A DNA stretch of 64,000 nt from the NCBI GenBank assembly GCA_014898425.1, contig RCSZ01000015.1, forward strand, positions 1,612,001-1,676,000, in the 5' to 3' direction. The translations under genes and the position numbers were made by a program. This document shows positions 33,265 through 48,834 of the stretch, one piece after another. This DNA is from Botryotinia globosa. Its lineage: Eukaryota > Ascomycota > Leotiomycetes > Helotiales > Sclerotiniaceae. Below the pieces are notes generated by a model. The model was not told the DNA's origin. It did no database searches and worked only from the letters and a program-made list of their open reading frames with translations. How positions within the stretch are numbered: position 1 is the stretch's first letter; the number at the start of each line of letters is the position of its first letter.

Positions 33265-34314
33265 TTTCTTTGTGCATACACCGTCGCCGAACGAGGCTCC
33301 TTCTCAGAGCTGCTCTTCTTCGTCACCTACATTAAATGCCCATTGTCATTTTGATAACTGAAATTGATAAATTTCAATCAAAAGCAGCGCTTGGTGAAAG
33401 AAATTGTCTTGCTGGTTCCAATACAGATAAGACTTGGTGGATAGAATTGATGAGAGTGATATTTTGAGTTCGAAGAAAATGGCCCGAGCCGAACGGGGGA
33501 ATACATTAGCTGAAATCTTATTTTGGGGGCGGTCAAAGATGGCATAAAACTTTGCCCCTCAATTTTGTGAGTTCACCAGGTTGTGATAAGTCACCTCGGG
33601 ATACCAAGCAATGCTCGAGATTAGATTCCGTGTTCTGATATCAGAAATGTGATGGAGCTGTATACTTATACTATCTGATCATACCGGATGTTCATACTCG
33701 CATTTACGTAGGAAGATATACTACATTGAAAGTTGATATCATGCCAAGTCTCTCACCGATGCCCTGGTGCATGCAACATGAACATGATTTCATCTTGGTG
33801 CATCTTCATCCGGGGTACGTCCGGTATGCATGGGAATAGTTTCTCCGTGAAACCCTTGTATAGGCTATCAAAAATGACATGTAGGATGGACGAATGGTGG
33901 GATGGTCGCCTATCTTACGACAAGTTCCAATTCTTCCACTGCAGGAGTACCAATCAGATATCGGGATTCATCTTCGAGGTACAACCTCTAGGTGTTTGAT
34001 CGGCAAGCCAATGTGCATTTAGCACAAAGGGAATTCTTCAAGGACCTCAAGTTGCTGCCGGGATGATTTGATTTTAGTAGTGGATAATCTTCCTGTATGC
34101 TTCTACACCTGGTACTTGTATTGAAATCATTGCCTCCCATTTTTACAAACTCATGATTAGCAAATCATTTATCTGAATGGAGATTATAGTGCAGGTGCCA
34201 AGGTTTTCCAAGTAGCATAAGTTCACCAAGTCTGTCATTTATGTCTCCAATTTCGATTGGAAGAATTTAGACGCTGTTTTGGAATCTGGAGACTTTTTTC
34301 AATAGTACTACAAG
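33265..34314. other. Intergenic region
   Basis: About 1 kb between divergent starts of the meiotic RING gene and the carboxylesterase. No repeat or gene recognised; an 88-codon frame at 33733-33999 shows no protein character. Confidence 0.45.
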
Positions 34315-36672
<2,358 letters not shown>

Positions 36673-38157
36673 GGATCCAAGAAGAAGTGGATCAGGGGAA
36701 GGATAGAGGAACCAAGGGAAGATACGAATGAAATGAAAGAGAAGATTTAAAATTAGCATTCACAACTTACATGAATCAGATTACTATGGACATGTACATT
36801 AACGAGATACGATAAACTTTAAGACAGACTATTTTCAACTTCCAGAGAAAGTAAATCTATATCCACCATCTTGATACTTAGTCGACCAACGCATCAAATT
36901 ACACGGTAAGTCCGTATTACCTCTCTCTATAAGACCTAAGACAATACTGATAAGTTTCATAATACGGCATGTTATCCCGCCGGAACTGCTCTTATAGGTA
37001 AAGCCGTAGACAGTACCTAGCTTACAATGTATATCTGCACAGAATAGGGACTATGTGTTGTTAATACTAGTGTGATTATATTACCCATTGCGGCTCCTTA
37101 TCAAGCTTCTATTTATACTCTCGCTGAACAGGCAGCTGAGATCTTCGGGAGCAGCTATTCACTCGCTTCGGAGTAGGTTGTATTTCGGTTATGAGCATTT
37201 AGTGTTGTAAAGATTCGAGAATTTACACCTATGTCCGACAACAAGAGCCTCTCTTAACCCTTGTCTCTTCGCTACGACAAGGGTTAAGAGGCTATTTTAT
37301 CCTTATTCATTTTTTAATTAAAACTTTAAAGCATTCAACTCTTGTCTTTCTATTCAATATAATAGAATATGGGATTTCTAATTCATATCGATTCTAACAA
37401 TTGAAAAAGTATAATAGAATATTTTAATACATTAATTATAGATTTTATTAGCACTTTTTTAGATTCTCTAAAAAGAATATCTATTTTAGATTTTCTAAAT
37501 TTTTTTTATCTCGAAGCAAAATGATAGGCAACCTCCAATTTCTTCTTTGTTGGAAAATCTAAAAAACTATAATTCTTAAATAAAATAATAGGCGAACTCT
37601 AGATCTTTTTAGATTATCCAAAAATACTGATATTTCATGTATGTCTCTCCAATTTTGGGTACAATATACACTCGCCTTTAGATAAACTCCAAAATGAGCG
37701 CTATTTCAAGACTTGACCCATTGTAATAAAAAGAATCGCAGTCTAGATCATGCATCCGTCATTCATGGCAACCATCAAAAAGTTTTGTTTTAACTGGTAA
37801 TTTGATACTAGAATTATTGTGATTGTATTGGTTTGTTAAACTTCACCTCATGAGATGAACTAGCCCAAGCAAATAGTCACACCCATCCATTATCTTTTGT
37901 GGGATATAGACAAGACAGTTAACTCGCTCAATCAAGGTAATTCTCCTTACTATTGGATTGTCAATATCATCGCTGACATTTGCCAAGAAACACAAATAAA
38001 GCCACCACGTCGTAATATTGAACATTGTTCAGCTCATGATAGCTAGGATTACAAGCGACATATAAATTCCTATGATTTTTACCGACGATGTCTGCATTTA
38101 CCATCGAAATCAATAACTAAACTACCCTTTCCCAGTGCCTGCTACTGCAATCTCAAC
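36673..38157. other. Intergenic region with a strong hairpin
   Basis: About 1.5 kb. 36,870-37,240 is of ordinary composition but I recognise no gene. 37,300-37,640 is AT-rich. A near-perfect inverted repeat is listed separately. Confidence 0.45.
37246..37293. repeat. Near-perfect hairpin, 18-bp arms
   Basis: Left arm AGCCTCTCTTAACCCTTGTC and right arm GACAAGGGTTAAGAGGCT are inverse apart from a two-base bulge, around a 10-base loop (TCTTCGCTAC). The flanks change to AT-rich sequence immediately after it. It may be the end of an element or a fortuitous palindrome. Confidence 0.8.
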
Positions 38158-40653
38158 ATGCTCTGCAACACCTGCCAAAACATCTCATTTGTTCCCTTAC
38201 AACAGACTAGCGTGACCTTTCGAAAAGATGCGCCTGAAGAAATACGAGCCGCGTACTCTAACCACCGATTCTTCTTTCACGAAAGGCGTCACTCGTTAGA
38301 GTTAGACGACTTTCGACCCGACTGCCAGCTTTGCAAATTAATGACTGCTCGACTCCATTGCAATGTGAATGGATCCTCAAATGATAAACTCTCTGCCGCT
38401 TTGGATTTCACAGCCTTGGTTGGAAAAGATTACTCGTTTTTGAACTCAATGTTCAAGAACTGGACGCGAGTGATATTAACACAGAAAGGGGAGTTTTCCA
38501 AATCGTGCGACGGTCGTAATTTTGTGAAAATCGACCGTGGAACTAATATGTCGGGGTCTTTTAATATTCACTTTGGTCATTTATCGGCGGAGATGGATTT
38601 GAATGCACTTTTCGGTTGGTAATATTTTGCTTCTAATGATGTTCCTCGACTGATTTCCATAGGCAAATTACCTAGTGTCTTTACCAATGCTTCCTTTTTA
38701 AGCTTTCCAAATCAGCGATTTGAAGAAAGTGCTGATGGATTCGACGCATCTATGAAATTGGCAAGCACATGGATGATGGATTGCTTCAATCACAAGCTTT
38801 GTCGAGAAACAATAGGGGCGCTTCCTACTCGTGTCATATATATTGACGAGAATCCCAGTATTGCGCCGCGTCTCGTAGAGGCAAAAGGACAAATCGCTGC
38901 CTATGCTACTTTGAGTTATTGCTGGGGCAAAATGGGCCAATTGAGATTAGAGAAAGCAAACCATCTTCAGTTTTTGAATGCTCTTCCTGTTCAAATACTC
39001 TCCAAGACGACTAAAGACGCCATTAGAGTTACTCGAGCACTATCGATAAAATATCTTTGGGTAGATGCTCTATGTATTATTCAAGATTCAGCCGAAGACA
39101 AATCGAGGGAGCTCGCTGTAATGGGAAACATTTACTCTCGGTCTGTCATTACAATTGGTGCTGCCAATGGCGACCATGCATATGCAGGACTCTTTGCGAA
39201 GCGCGACCCATATTACCAGCGACCTTGTCCCGTTTATGAAATTAAAAACAATGGTTTTAAAACCCAAATATTTGCTGTACTTCCTCGAGACGACGAACAT
39301 GGCACGATACTGGACAGTCGCGGGTGGATTTTCCAGGAAGAAGTGCTTTCAGCTCGGACTCTCAAGTTTTGTCCTGATGGCCTTCGCTGGTCTTGTGTGA
39401 CTTTATGTGCCACAGAAACTACCCCAAATGGCAATTCGCATCCATCAAATAGGCTCGATTTCAGGCTCAGAACTTGGCTTCATTTTCCGGAATGGGAGCC
39501 AGGGTGGATTAGTACCTTGGATCCGAAAAGACGATATTTTCAAGACTGGTATGAAGCTGTATCGAGCTTCACTGAACGGGATTTGACATATCATACAGAC
39601 AAGCTGCCTGCACTTGCTGGTATCGCAACCCAAATCCACAATCTCCGAAAATATGACTATCTGGCCGGTTTATGGAAGCAAGACTTAGAGTATGGCCTAC
39701 TATGGTATGTTGGCTCTCAGCCTAAGAAACAAAGTGGAAGGTATGCAATGCCATTTGTGTTGGGCGAAGAATACCATACTGTTATTCCAAAGAATGGTGG
39801 CAGCATACCAAAGGCTGCATCATCTCTGGTAGAGGGAACGAGTCAGCTTTCAATAGGCAATGTCGTCACAGACATGCCCTTTTTGAGGAATGTGCCTATT
39901 AGCTCATCAGGAACAGCTCAGTTCCTGAAAGCGGCACTCCCTGATCTCCAAAAGCGAGACGAATTTAAAGCAAAGTCTCCATCATGGTCGTGGGCCTCTC
40001 TCGAGCACGAAAAGATCAACTTTCTATACAGTCACTCGGGATTGAAACCATCCGGAGGTCCGTTAAGCCACTGCCTCGAAGTTGACTGCCAGCCTCCAGA
40101 TAAAGGAAACGTATTTACACAGACATTGCCCGGCCATATGATTCTGACAGGTCACTTGAAGCGAGCTCAGGTACACTTTGGAAACTACGGCTACGACACT
40201 CAGTACTCTACACCCAACGTATCTGCGGGTCGCTGGCCGGGAACTCTCGTGCAATTGAAGGCCAACGCTCCTGGTGAAGGCGAGATAATTGGATTCGTCG
40301 CGGTAGACTCAGACCCAGTAGCTAGCAGCCTAAGGATAAGTAGTTTGGCTATTTTATTGATGCGAGAAGACGATAAAAATTTGTCGGATTTGAGCATGGC
40401 AAAGGACGGAAAATTGTTTTACTCAAGTTCAAACAAGGCTCCGTTGACGCTCACTCGTCCGCCTAATGGCGATATATCATTCAATCGTGGAACCAAACGA
40501 TATCTGACGGGTTTGGCGCTTCAGCAAGTGTTGGATGTCAACAACCTGACCATTTTCCGGAGAGTTGGATTGTGTCAACTGTACAGAGAATTTTGGACGG
40601 ATGAGCTGAAGAAAGATCCGAGCAAGCAAAAAATGAATCTTATGGTTGTTTAG
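38158..40653 (+). CDS. HET-domain protein with N-terminal CxxC pairs
   Basis: Exons 38158-38614 and 38663-40653 give 815 residues. Two cysteine pairs near the N-terminus (C3/C6 in LCNTCQN and C56/C59 in DCQLCKL) resemble a small zinc-binding module common ahead of HET domains in this subgroup. The HET core runs from about residue 233: YATLSYCWG, then KYLWVDALCIIQDSAEDK, then MGNIYSRSVITIGAANG. It is followed by the subgroup motif RGWIFQEEVLSARTLKF. The C-terminal half has SPSWSWASLE and a long uncharacterised region. HET proteins of this class may serve in incompatibility or in general stress-linked cell death. It is unrelated in detail to the HET gene at 6917-8716, so the window has two separate types. 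Confidence 0.9.
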
Positions 40654-41096
40654 GTGTTGATTTGAACTACCCATATTACTACTGTTGTCTAGCATCAAAT
40701 CTTGTCAAAATTGTATTTGATCGAGCTTCAAAGTTTTGAGTGTACAAAGAGAAGCTAGAGCGGGGGGAGAAGCTCACTCACCACATGATATACTTTGAAC
40801 CCCTTTCTGATTCTTGTACTGGCCCACTTATTTGCAAACGCCAGTTCCAGACTTTAAAAAGGCTACATTTTGACAAGTAGTAAACAATTGCTTTTCTACT
40901 TGAGTAAATTGTGAGTCTATATGACGAAGGGAACCAAAACAAGAATCCCATATTCGCCTGATATCCTTGAAAGTGCAAATGTGAAGGTAGAATGTCAATT
41001 AATCAAGGGAATAGCTCGCTAACCACCTATATCAGTGTTATTTATCATCCTAAAGCTCTCCGCTCCACTTCCCCTCATACATTCACAACAAAGAAC
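40654..41096. other. Short convergent intergenic gap
   Basis: 443 bp between the stops of the HET gene and ribose-5-phosphate isomerase. No feature seen; both genes' 3' ends and terminators should lie here. Confidence 0.4.
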
Positions 41097-42429
41097 TCAA
41101 GGTCTCGACTTCACCCCATGCTCTGTAGCAGTGCGGACCTCAACATTTCCGTCCTCCATACCGAAATATGCAGCCACTGGCTTCTGTCCACCACCCTCTT
41201 CTCCGGCATTGGCAACCTGGGCGCCATTTCTACCATGGAAGAGACCAGTCTCCAGTACACCCACTATTCTCTTTAATCTTCTTCCGAGTGTGTGTACCTC
41301 CCAAGTGCCGTTTTCTCCGTCCCCCTTATCATTGCCCTTCAAATCTGAATGAATTAAAAGTTTTGGGAAAGGTGCGTCGATGATCCACATGCCGTTATCT
41401 GTAACTACTGGCCCAGCTTTCGCGCTTCCGCCTTGTCTGATCTTTGGGTCCGGAGAGCCGAGCGTAATTAAAATTCTTTTAATGGTTGGAGCGGCTAATG
41501 GTGCAATCTCAATTGGAATGGCTTTCCAAGAAGTGAGGAGACGAGGTTGGAGCTTTCGATAATCTACGCATTATCAGTTTCAATGAAAGTCGCAAACATG
41601 TTACCCAAATGCTTCACTGACCTGCTACACATACGAACTTCTTGGAAGAAGTTGCGACCAACTTTTCTTGGAAAAGACAGGCTCCACCTCCTTTTATACA
41701 GTTGAGATCTTCGTCAATTTCGTCTGCTCCATCAAATGCAACATCAAGACTTTCACGCTTTCCCATCAAACCTAGATCTTGCAGACCTGTAGAAACATCG
41801 AAAGCAGCATCTCCACTCAGATGAAGAGGTTCAACAACGACTGGAGGCAAGGAATCAATGCTTCCTAAAGGGAGACCTGCTTCGATGATCAACTGTTTAC
41901 TTTGATCGCCAGTGGGAACGAAGATCATTTTCGAAGTGATATCTCGACCTTTAGCAGCGATAGCTTCCACTACGTAAACGACAGTACTACCCGATCCAAT
42001 TCCGACATATTTGTAAGATGGGTCGAAGTGATCTTCGACTGCTTTGTATGCTGCTCGACGCTTTGAGGCCTCTACTGGAGAAAGGTTTGCGTAATCATAA
42101 GTATGAGGAGTAGCATTTTCGGCAGCCGGAACTATCGGATTTGAGGAGGCCGCGGATTGACCGGGAACAGCTGGATTGTTGGAAGCCATTGAGTTTGTAT
42201 GATGCTGCTTATTAGATATGTTCGAGAAATCCCCTCTAGATATATTCAAGAATTGTGGAAATACGGGATATATACGGCGGGAATGAACCGTAGTGGGACG
42301 AACGCTTATGAATGAACGGTGTAAGGAGACTGTAGAGTTCTTGAGTCTAGCTGATTGTATAATCGGACGAGACAATGTATGAGAGCGATAGAGTCGGAAA
42401 GCAAGATTGCGAGGATATATTTCCATCAA
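41097..42429 (-). CDS. rki1: Ribose-5-phosphate isomerase (type A)
   Basis: Exons read from 42429 down: 41622-42429 and 41097-41563, 424 residues. The enzyme interconverts ribose 5-phosphate and ribulose 5-phosphate in the non-oxidative pentose phosphate pathway. Family motifs are complete: [10 protein letters not shown] (phosphate loop), [30 protein letters not shown] (active-site stretch) and VADYRKL across the intron. The catalytic core begins only at about residue 118. The first 80 residues are basic and hydroxylated, like a mitochondrial presequence, and an internal ATG at 42187-42189 ([11 protein letters not shown]) gives a cytosolic-length protein of 344 residues. Either start, or both, may be used. 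A Gly/Asn/Lys-rich loop ([13 protein letters not shown]) lengthens the C-terminal domain. It is divergent from ULA1 across 393 bp. Confidence 0.93.
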
Positions 42430-42822
42430 AACTCGGGTTAGGGAATGTCAGATCTTATTTTGGAATTTAAATAGAATGATGAAATAATAATTATTTTATT
42501 ACGTGCCCAAATTTGGTGGGGGGAACTAGTTTAGCCAAGTGGGATGAGATGCTTCGGTGAATACAGCCTTGAGGAGTTTCTCCGGAGTAAGCAGACACTA
42601 AGATAAGAACTCGATTGCTCGCACGTGCTGATAAGAGCAGCAATTCTTAGATAAGCAAGGCTTCTGCTACAGTTCAGTGTTGGTTGATTAGATATGGATA
42701 TCATTTCATCATATCTACCGTATTCTCACACACTTTCAGGATATTCGAGGAAGCTATTGACTATTACCTTTGTAGATCCAATACTTCGCACACTCTACCT
42801 TTCTAACTTGTGCCTGTAAACT

Positions 42823-44628
42823 ATGACGGAGATAATCATAGACCAGAACCCTCCAGTCCTTCAAGGCCCTTCCGATAAGGAAAAGAAATATGATCGACAA
42901 CTACGATTATGGGCAGCTTCTGGACAGGCAGCCCTTGAGAATGCCAACTTATTATTATTAAACTCTGGTTCTGGCACAGTTGGTGTTGAGACTTTGAAGA
43001 ATTTGGTTCTTCCAGGTATGTGACAAGCCGATGGGGATATGCAGAGGACTCAACTAACGGGAATAGGCATTGGAAAATTTACAATTGCGGACGAGGAACT
43101 CGTAAATGAGGCTGACTTGGGTGTCAATTTCTTTCTCGATGAAGAGAGTTTGGGTAAATCAAGGGCGGAACAATGTGTGAAACTTCTACAAGAGCTCAAT
43201 CCAGATGTGAAGGGAGACTGGTTTCCAAAACTCAAGGTAAGCTTGCGAGTCTCTTTGCTTACCATGGAGTTTTCTAACGAGATAAATGCAGGACGATAAA
43301 ATAGACCAATTGTTTGCGGAGGATCAGCAAGAAAAATACACATTAATTATATACTCATTCCCAATCGAACCCAGAATCCTCGCCCTTGCAGAGAAATACA
43401 GCGCATCCCACAAAGTGCCTCTCGTCAGCGTACACTCGGCGGGCTTTTACTCATATTTCAAAACTCATCTACCAGGAAACTTCCCTATTGTTGATACTCA
43501 CCCAGATTCAACCGCAACAACAGATTTACGACTTCTAAAGCCATGGCCAGAACTTTCGAATTTTGCAGCAGATCTGACTAAGAACATCGACACTCTTAGT
43601 GATCATGAGCATGGTCATATACCTTACTTAGTCCTACTCTTGCATTTCTTGGCCAAATGGAAAGAAGAAAATGGCTCATATCCAACGTCATATAAAGATA
43701 AAGCAGCGTTCAGGACGACGGTTACAAATGGCACAAGAAGAAATAATGCGGAGGGTGGAGAGGAGAACTTCGATGAAGCTGTTGCAGCTGTGATGAAAAA
43801 CATATCCGTACGAGATTTGAAAGATTCTGTGAAGGAAGTGTTTGAATACTCACCAACCGAGGTATGTTGAAGATGACACAATCGAGCGAGTGTAATGCTA
43901 ACTAGCTTGACTTTAGGAAGAATCCAATTTTGATTTTTGGATCATCACTGATGCTGTGAAGAAGTTTTATGAAAAGCACAGTGAGCTCCCACTTCCGGGG
44001 TCAGTTCCAGACATGAAGGCTCAATCGAGTACATATGTACAACTGCAGAACATATATAAAGCAAAGGCTCGACAAGACGTCCAGGAAATACTAGAGACTG
44101 TCCGGGCACATGCACGTGGTAATGAGATCAAGACAGAAGAAGTAGAGGCGTTCTGCAAGAATGCTGCTTTCATCAAGCTTATTCGAGGCTCGGATCCGAC
44201 AACAGATTTGCAGAAGATAGCAAGTATGTTCGCCTTATATTATCCCTGTTCGAGAATTCGCAATTAACGTGCCAATAGAACTGGAATCTGAAAAGGATGC
44301 AATCGCTCCTATCACATCGGACCCATTATCAAACTTCCCTATCTACTTGGCTCTTCACGCAACTGCCCATGTAGTAGCGGCTACTTCATCTGAGATCTTA
44401 GCCCAAATCGACAAAGAAGTACCAAATGTATCCTCTAACCCACGTGTCCAGAAAGTTGCAGAAGAAGTATCGCGAGCCAAAGGAGGCGAATTACACAACA
44501 TTTCTTCGTTGACTGGGGGTTTGGTAGCACAAGAAATCATCAAAATTATCACGAAACAATATGTACCGATCGACAACACATGCATATTTGATGGTATCAC
44601 GAGTAGGGCGCAAGTTTTGAGGATCTAA
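42823..44628 (+). CDS. ula1: NEDD8-activating enzyme E1 regulatory subunit (ULA1/APPBP1)
   Basis: Exons 42823-43015, 43067-43236, 43292-43861, 43917-44223 and 44279-44628, giving 529 residues, the usual size for NAE1/Ula1. It opens with [18 protein letters not shown], the ThiF-fold start of E1 subunits, and [20 protein letters not shown], a degenerate nucleotide-loop region. The C-terminal [20 protein letters not shown]...[10 protein letters not shown] closely follows the NAE1 ending. As expected for the regulatory half, there is no catalytic cysteine motif; the partner Uba3 carries it. The heterodimer loads NEDD8/Rub1 for cullin activation. All intron phases match; the exons appear as separate frames if read without splicing. 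Confidence 0.92.
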
Positions 44629-46383
44629 TCGGGTAAAGTCTACTTGATTGGAGGCTAGCGAATAGGGGTGTTTCGCGAAGGTTACAAGAGCATATGATCC
44701 AGGAATGGGAATGTCATGCATATCGAGATGGGGAGGCATAAATTAGATTAACGAAGATTTGCGAGTGTCATGAGGCTATGGCTAAGCAATAATGATATCA
44801 CGGTCAGTAAAACATCAAGTCAATTCGCACTATGACATCTTCGAAATTTTCAAAGATTGGCGTTTCAAAGGTGTGATAACCATACATTTTAATCACGCGG
44901 ATCAGAATAAACCTGAGATTTTATATCTTGCAAGTCGCACTACATTCATGCATGCAGAAGATCATGAGATAAGCATGGAGTGCATTCTTGTTACAATATA
45001 GGACAGTCTTTTTTTGGTGACACATCTGCCGTGCAGTTCTAACACAGTTAGCACGACATTTCCGCATTCGCTTGCTGGCTTGCTGGCTTGCTTACCTGAC
45101 TTGGTGGTCTACTTATTACATACATATAGGTCTTTGTAAAAACGTGTTACACAACAGGATTTTCCACAACACCACTTCGCTGTTGGCAGAGGGGGACGTA
45201 GGATTATATGTGAGATGGTCCTGAATTCTCCGTAGAAGTGGGGTTCGGATGCAACGGGGAGGGAAATTTTGGTAGCGAGGATGGGCGGATAGTGTTTTGT
45301 GTGAGGGTGTGCGTGAGGATGTGGATGTGGGAGGATTGGTGGGCTGGATTATCGGATGAGGTGGGGGATCTTCATTGGGGTTGTGCAGATGAGTTGTGAG
45401 GGAGGCTTGCTTTTTGGAAGGCGTTGGACTGGCATGGGGTGGGATGGGATTGTCTCGTTGGTATGAGTGCGGGGAAGCCAGGAGAGTTGTGGGTCAGAGG
45501 CGCTCGAAAGAGATTGAAAGGAAGGAGAGAAGAGAAAGAGAAGAGTGTAAGGAGTTTCGGGCCGAGACTCCGTATGATGTTCATCTTTTACTGGGTTAGT
45601 AATAGAGGCGAATCTTTACTGTAAATTAGGTCTTTTTATCAAAAAATATTAGGTAGATTTCCCCGCATTCGCAATGCCGAGATCGTGGACGTTCTTTAAG
45701 AAAGAAATTCATATTAACGCACCTAATCTTGAGCACAAAATCTCTATACAAATTAATTGTGATGTGGCTTGGGTTCTTGAGCGAGAACTCTAGATCTTGG
45801 CATCAGCTCGCTAATGATGAATAAGGGAACCCCTCATTCTCACAGTATCTTGGGAGCTGAATAAAGAACTGCTGAAGTTACCATTTGGGAGCGATGAGTG
45901 TTAAACTAGCTGTGGGCTTAGATTTTTCTGCATTCTGATCTCGATCTAGATGAACCCCGAGTTTAGTATGGTGTGATGCATGAAGCGAAAGTAACTGTGG
46001 CTGCTAGGTTTGTAGATTTGTAGGTTTGCCGGCCGAAGTAATTTTACATTCACTACTAGTTTTTGAGATCAAAAATGGGGGTGCTGAAACGATTTGAGGT
46101 TATTCATCTCACTATTCGATTTTGTATTTTTGTATATGCTTGAAAATCGTATCGTCAAATCATATATTGCTATAGTGGTATCATATCATATCGTAACATA
46201 TCATATACAAACGCTCAACTTCATAGCCCATACAAATAAAGATGTAACATCCATCCGCAGCTAATTATGGCCCATCAAGTTTTCTCGCTGCCCTAGGTAA
46301 AATACCCAAATTACCTCCCATGATGATGAGATCAGCTCTTGTGTAGACGGTAGAATGTCTTACCTCAATCACAAACCTACCGA
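44629..46383. other. Intergenic region, 1.75 kb
   Basis: A G/T-rich plus strand at about 45,200-45,400 and tandem GCTTGCTG near 45,070 stand out. A 70-codon minus frame at 45372-45584 (MNIIRSLGPKLLTLF...) could be the start of an unrecognised short protein but has no further support. No other gene is seen. Confidence 0.4.
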
Positions 46384-48834
46384 TCATTGATGAATGATAT
46401 ACGGCCCTTCGAATTGTGCCATGCCAGAATCATCATACTGCATTGGCAAACCATCATAAGGCATATCCAAACCATCCGGCAAATTCCCCCATAACATGCC
46501 ATCCAAATCCCATATCCCCCCATTATCAAGCATCATTAATTGTTCTTCTCCCATAATCTCAACCTGCTGCAACATATCACTATTCATATAATGTCGTCCA
46601 TCTATTCCCCCCATTCGACTCATATCATCTGTCATATGGCTCAACCCCGGACTCGGTTGTCTAGTCAGAGGTCGCTTACTGACTTCATAGACCTTGCTCA
46701 CCACTTCCCTACTTCGCCTAGCAGCCAAAGACCAATCCGCCATGCCATCAAACGCTTCGAGCACAACTTCAATCTGCGATTGCCAAATCCGAACAAGATT
46801 TGTGTTCCATGATTCCCAGAATATACTGACAAGCGGAATCATGGATGCTTGATACATGAACCACACACCATTCCATCCCAACATTTGATTCGGAGTCCAT
46901 TCACGTGCTATATCTTCAATAGTTTCTTGGGCAATTTTGCGACATGTTCGGACCGCTGCGATTTCTTCCTTGGTGGGTGAAATTCCTTGATTACCTCTGT
47001 TGGCAAGATTCAGAAGAACAGGTCTATAAAGTACCATGCGAAGATTCTGATATCTCCATTTCATAACGCATCGAGCAGTATGAATTGATTCCGGACAAGG
47101 TTCTGTAGAGCGTAATATCCAAGGAAGATTATCATACCATTCCACGAGCTGTCTGTCGAGGTTTGCAAGGTCATCAGTTCGGAGAAGTGGAGTTTGGGCA
47201 AGAGCGTCCTGAATTTGGGTGGCAACTTTGCAAAATTTGATGTTCTCTATTAGAGGAGTAATATTCATGTTTTGATTCTAGAATAATGTTAGCTATGAAC
47301 AGGTGCGTTGGAAAGGGATTTACAAACAGTGCTCATTGTTGATTCGGGAGGCTGCATGGTAACAGCAGGGCCCCAGCGACCCATGGAAGGTCTTCCTAAT
47401 GTCGTAGACGCCCATGTATCAAGACAGAATAAACTCCACCACGTTTTTCGTCTCTGTTCTGCAACCAGATTGCTCTCAACGCTGTTCTCGTGCATACTTT
47501 CACGATGTAACCCCATTGCACAAGCCATTCTCAAAGCAGCTCCACAGATAGCATTGGCCGTATTTGGACGATTGATGTAGTGAAGATAAAACCCTCCCAT
47601 TAATGACAGAGCTTGTAGCGTTTCCAAGTGTCCACTACCAAAAGAATCAATTCCGAGGTGTTCTTTTGCTTGGTTGTAGTAATTGATATGGTTGTGATCA
47701 TCTGATTTGCTTGCGACAACACTTCCCATTGCAAATACCATGTTTAAGAGACCAAGCCATGGAGCATCTTGACGTCGCCCGCTCAGAAAGTCGGCTCTAA
47801 ACGTGGGTTCATCGAGCATTGGTACGAATATTTGCACTCTGTTGAAGTATGCATCAATAAGAGTCTGGCCATTAGATGACCATGATATCGCTTGTAAATC
47901 TTTGGTAGAACTTCCTGGTCGTGGTGTGGGATAGTTACTACTTGCTGAAATTTGCTTGTTGTTAGAAGGTGCCAAGAAGAGAGATCGTAGTCTCGGTGCT
48001 ACCTTGAGCATAACCAAAAGTGCGGCTTTAATTGAAGTCGCACCTAAGTACGACGACTGTCTATCAACTGAGAGAGATAAAGCATTCACATCATCCGCCT
48101 CTGTGGGTATTGGATCTCGATTTCTTCTTTCCTCGTCCCATTCAATATCTTGGTTTGGTATCTGTTCAAGATTTGCCAGACTTCTATCTTCGTCCGACCC
48201 AGAATTCAAGGGCGACCTATATTCCTGTGATGTTGGAGAGGTATTTGAAGCAGAGGGGGATGTATTCGAGAGCACACTTCGCGGGGACCGATCGATGAGA
48301 GCAACGAGTTCATTTCGCGACAACAGCAACAATTGTTGTACATCTTGATCCGGATAAAGTCGTCGTAAAACGGTACGACATTCGTCTAGAGATTGAGAGA
48401 GAGCATCAAGGGTTCTACTGCAATCAGTACTTTAAAGCAGCGTTTGGAAATGCACAATTATCGTACTTTCGAGAGGGAATCACCCTCTGTCTATGTTTAT
48501 CGTAATAACATGGTTTAGGAGAACGACATCCAAAACATTGCCCACATGGCTGTCGGCCGTCGCATCGAATTTTACGACGTTTACATTCTGCACATGCGTG
48601 TGGAGTTGTAATTCTTTTCGTTACTCCATTCGTCGTCGGTTTGGGGGTATCTACAATTATTGATTGTTCCGTGCTTAAGGTTTCGCGGGGTGGCGCCAGT
48701 CCTTGAACTAATACAACGTTGGAACAATGATCAGCATGGAACTTTCTTACTCCACTCGGTAATGCGGATGTCTTCTTTTCGAATATATACTTACAAGTAT
48801 GAAACATCGTTGTTGAACCAATTGATGAAGGCAT
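46384..48834 (-). CDS. Zn2Cys6 transcription factor with fungal-specific TF domain
   Basis: Four exons read from 48834 down: 48795-48834, 48467-48707, 47328-48417 and 46384-47277, giving 754 residues. The binuclear zinc cluster is CAECKRRKIRCDGRQPCGQC followed eight residues later by C80, spacing C-x2-C-x6-C-x5-C-x2-C-x8-C. A basic linker (KHRQRVIPSRN) and a helix (TLDALSQSLDECRTVLRRLY) follow, probably for dimerisation. A middle-homology Fungal_trans region covers about 220-480 (LIDAYFNRVQIFVPMLDEPT, HYINRPNTANAICGAALRMA, RRKTWWSLFCLDTWAS). The C-terminal 60 residues are Met/Asp/Gly-rich and may activate transcription. The targets cannot be read from sequence. The donor before the last exon is the weak GTTTGT. 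The first exon, only 40 nt, is the least secure piece. Confidence 0.88.

Noticed and set aside
44792..45624. Small frames in the 44.6-46.4 kb gap
   Set aside because: None has a recognisable motif, good context or a plausible splice partner.
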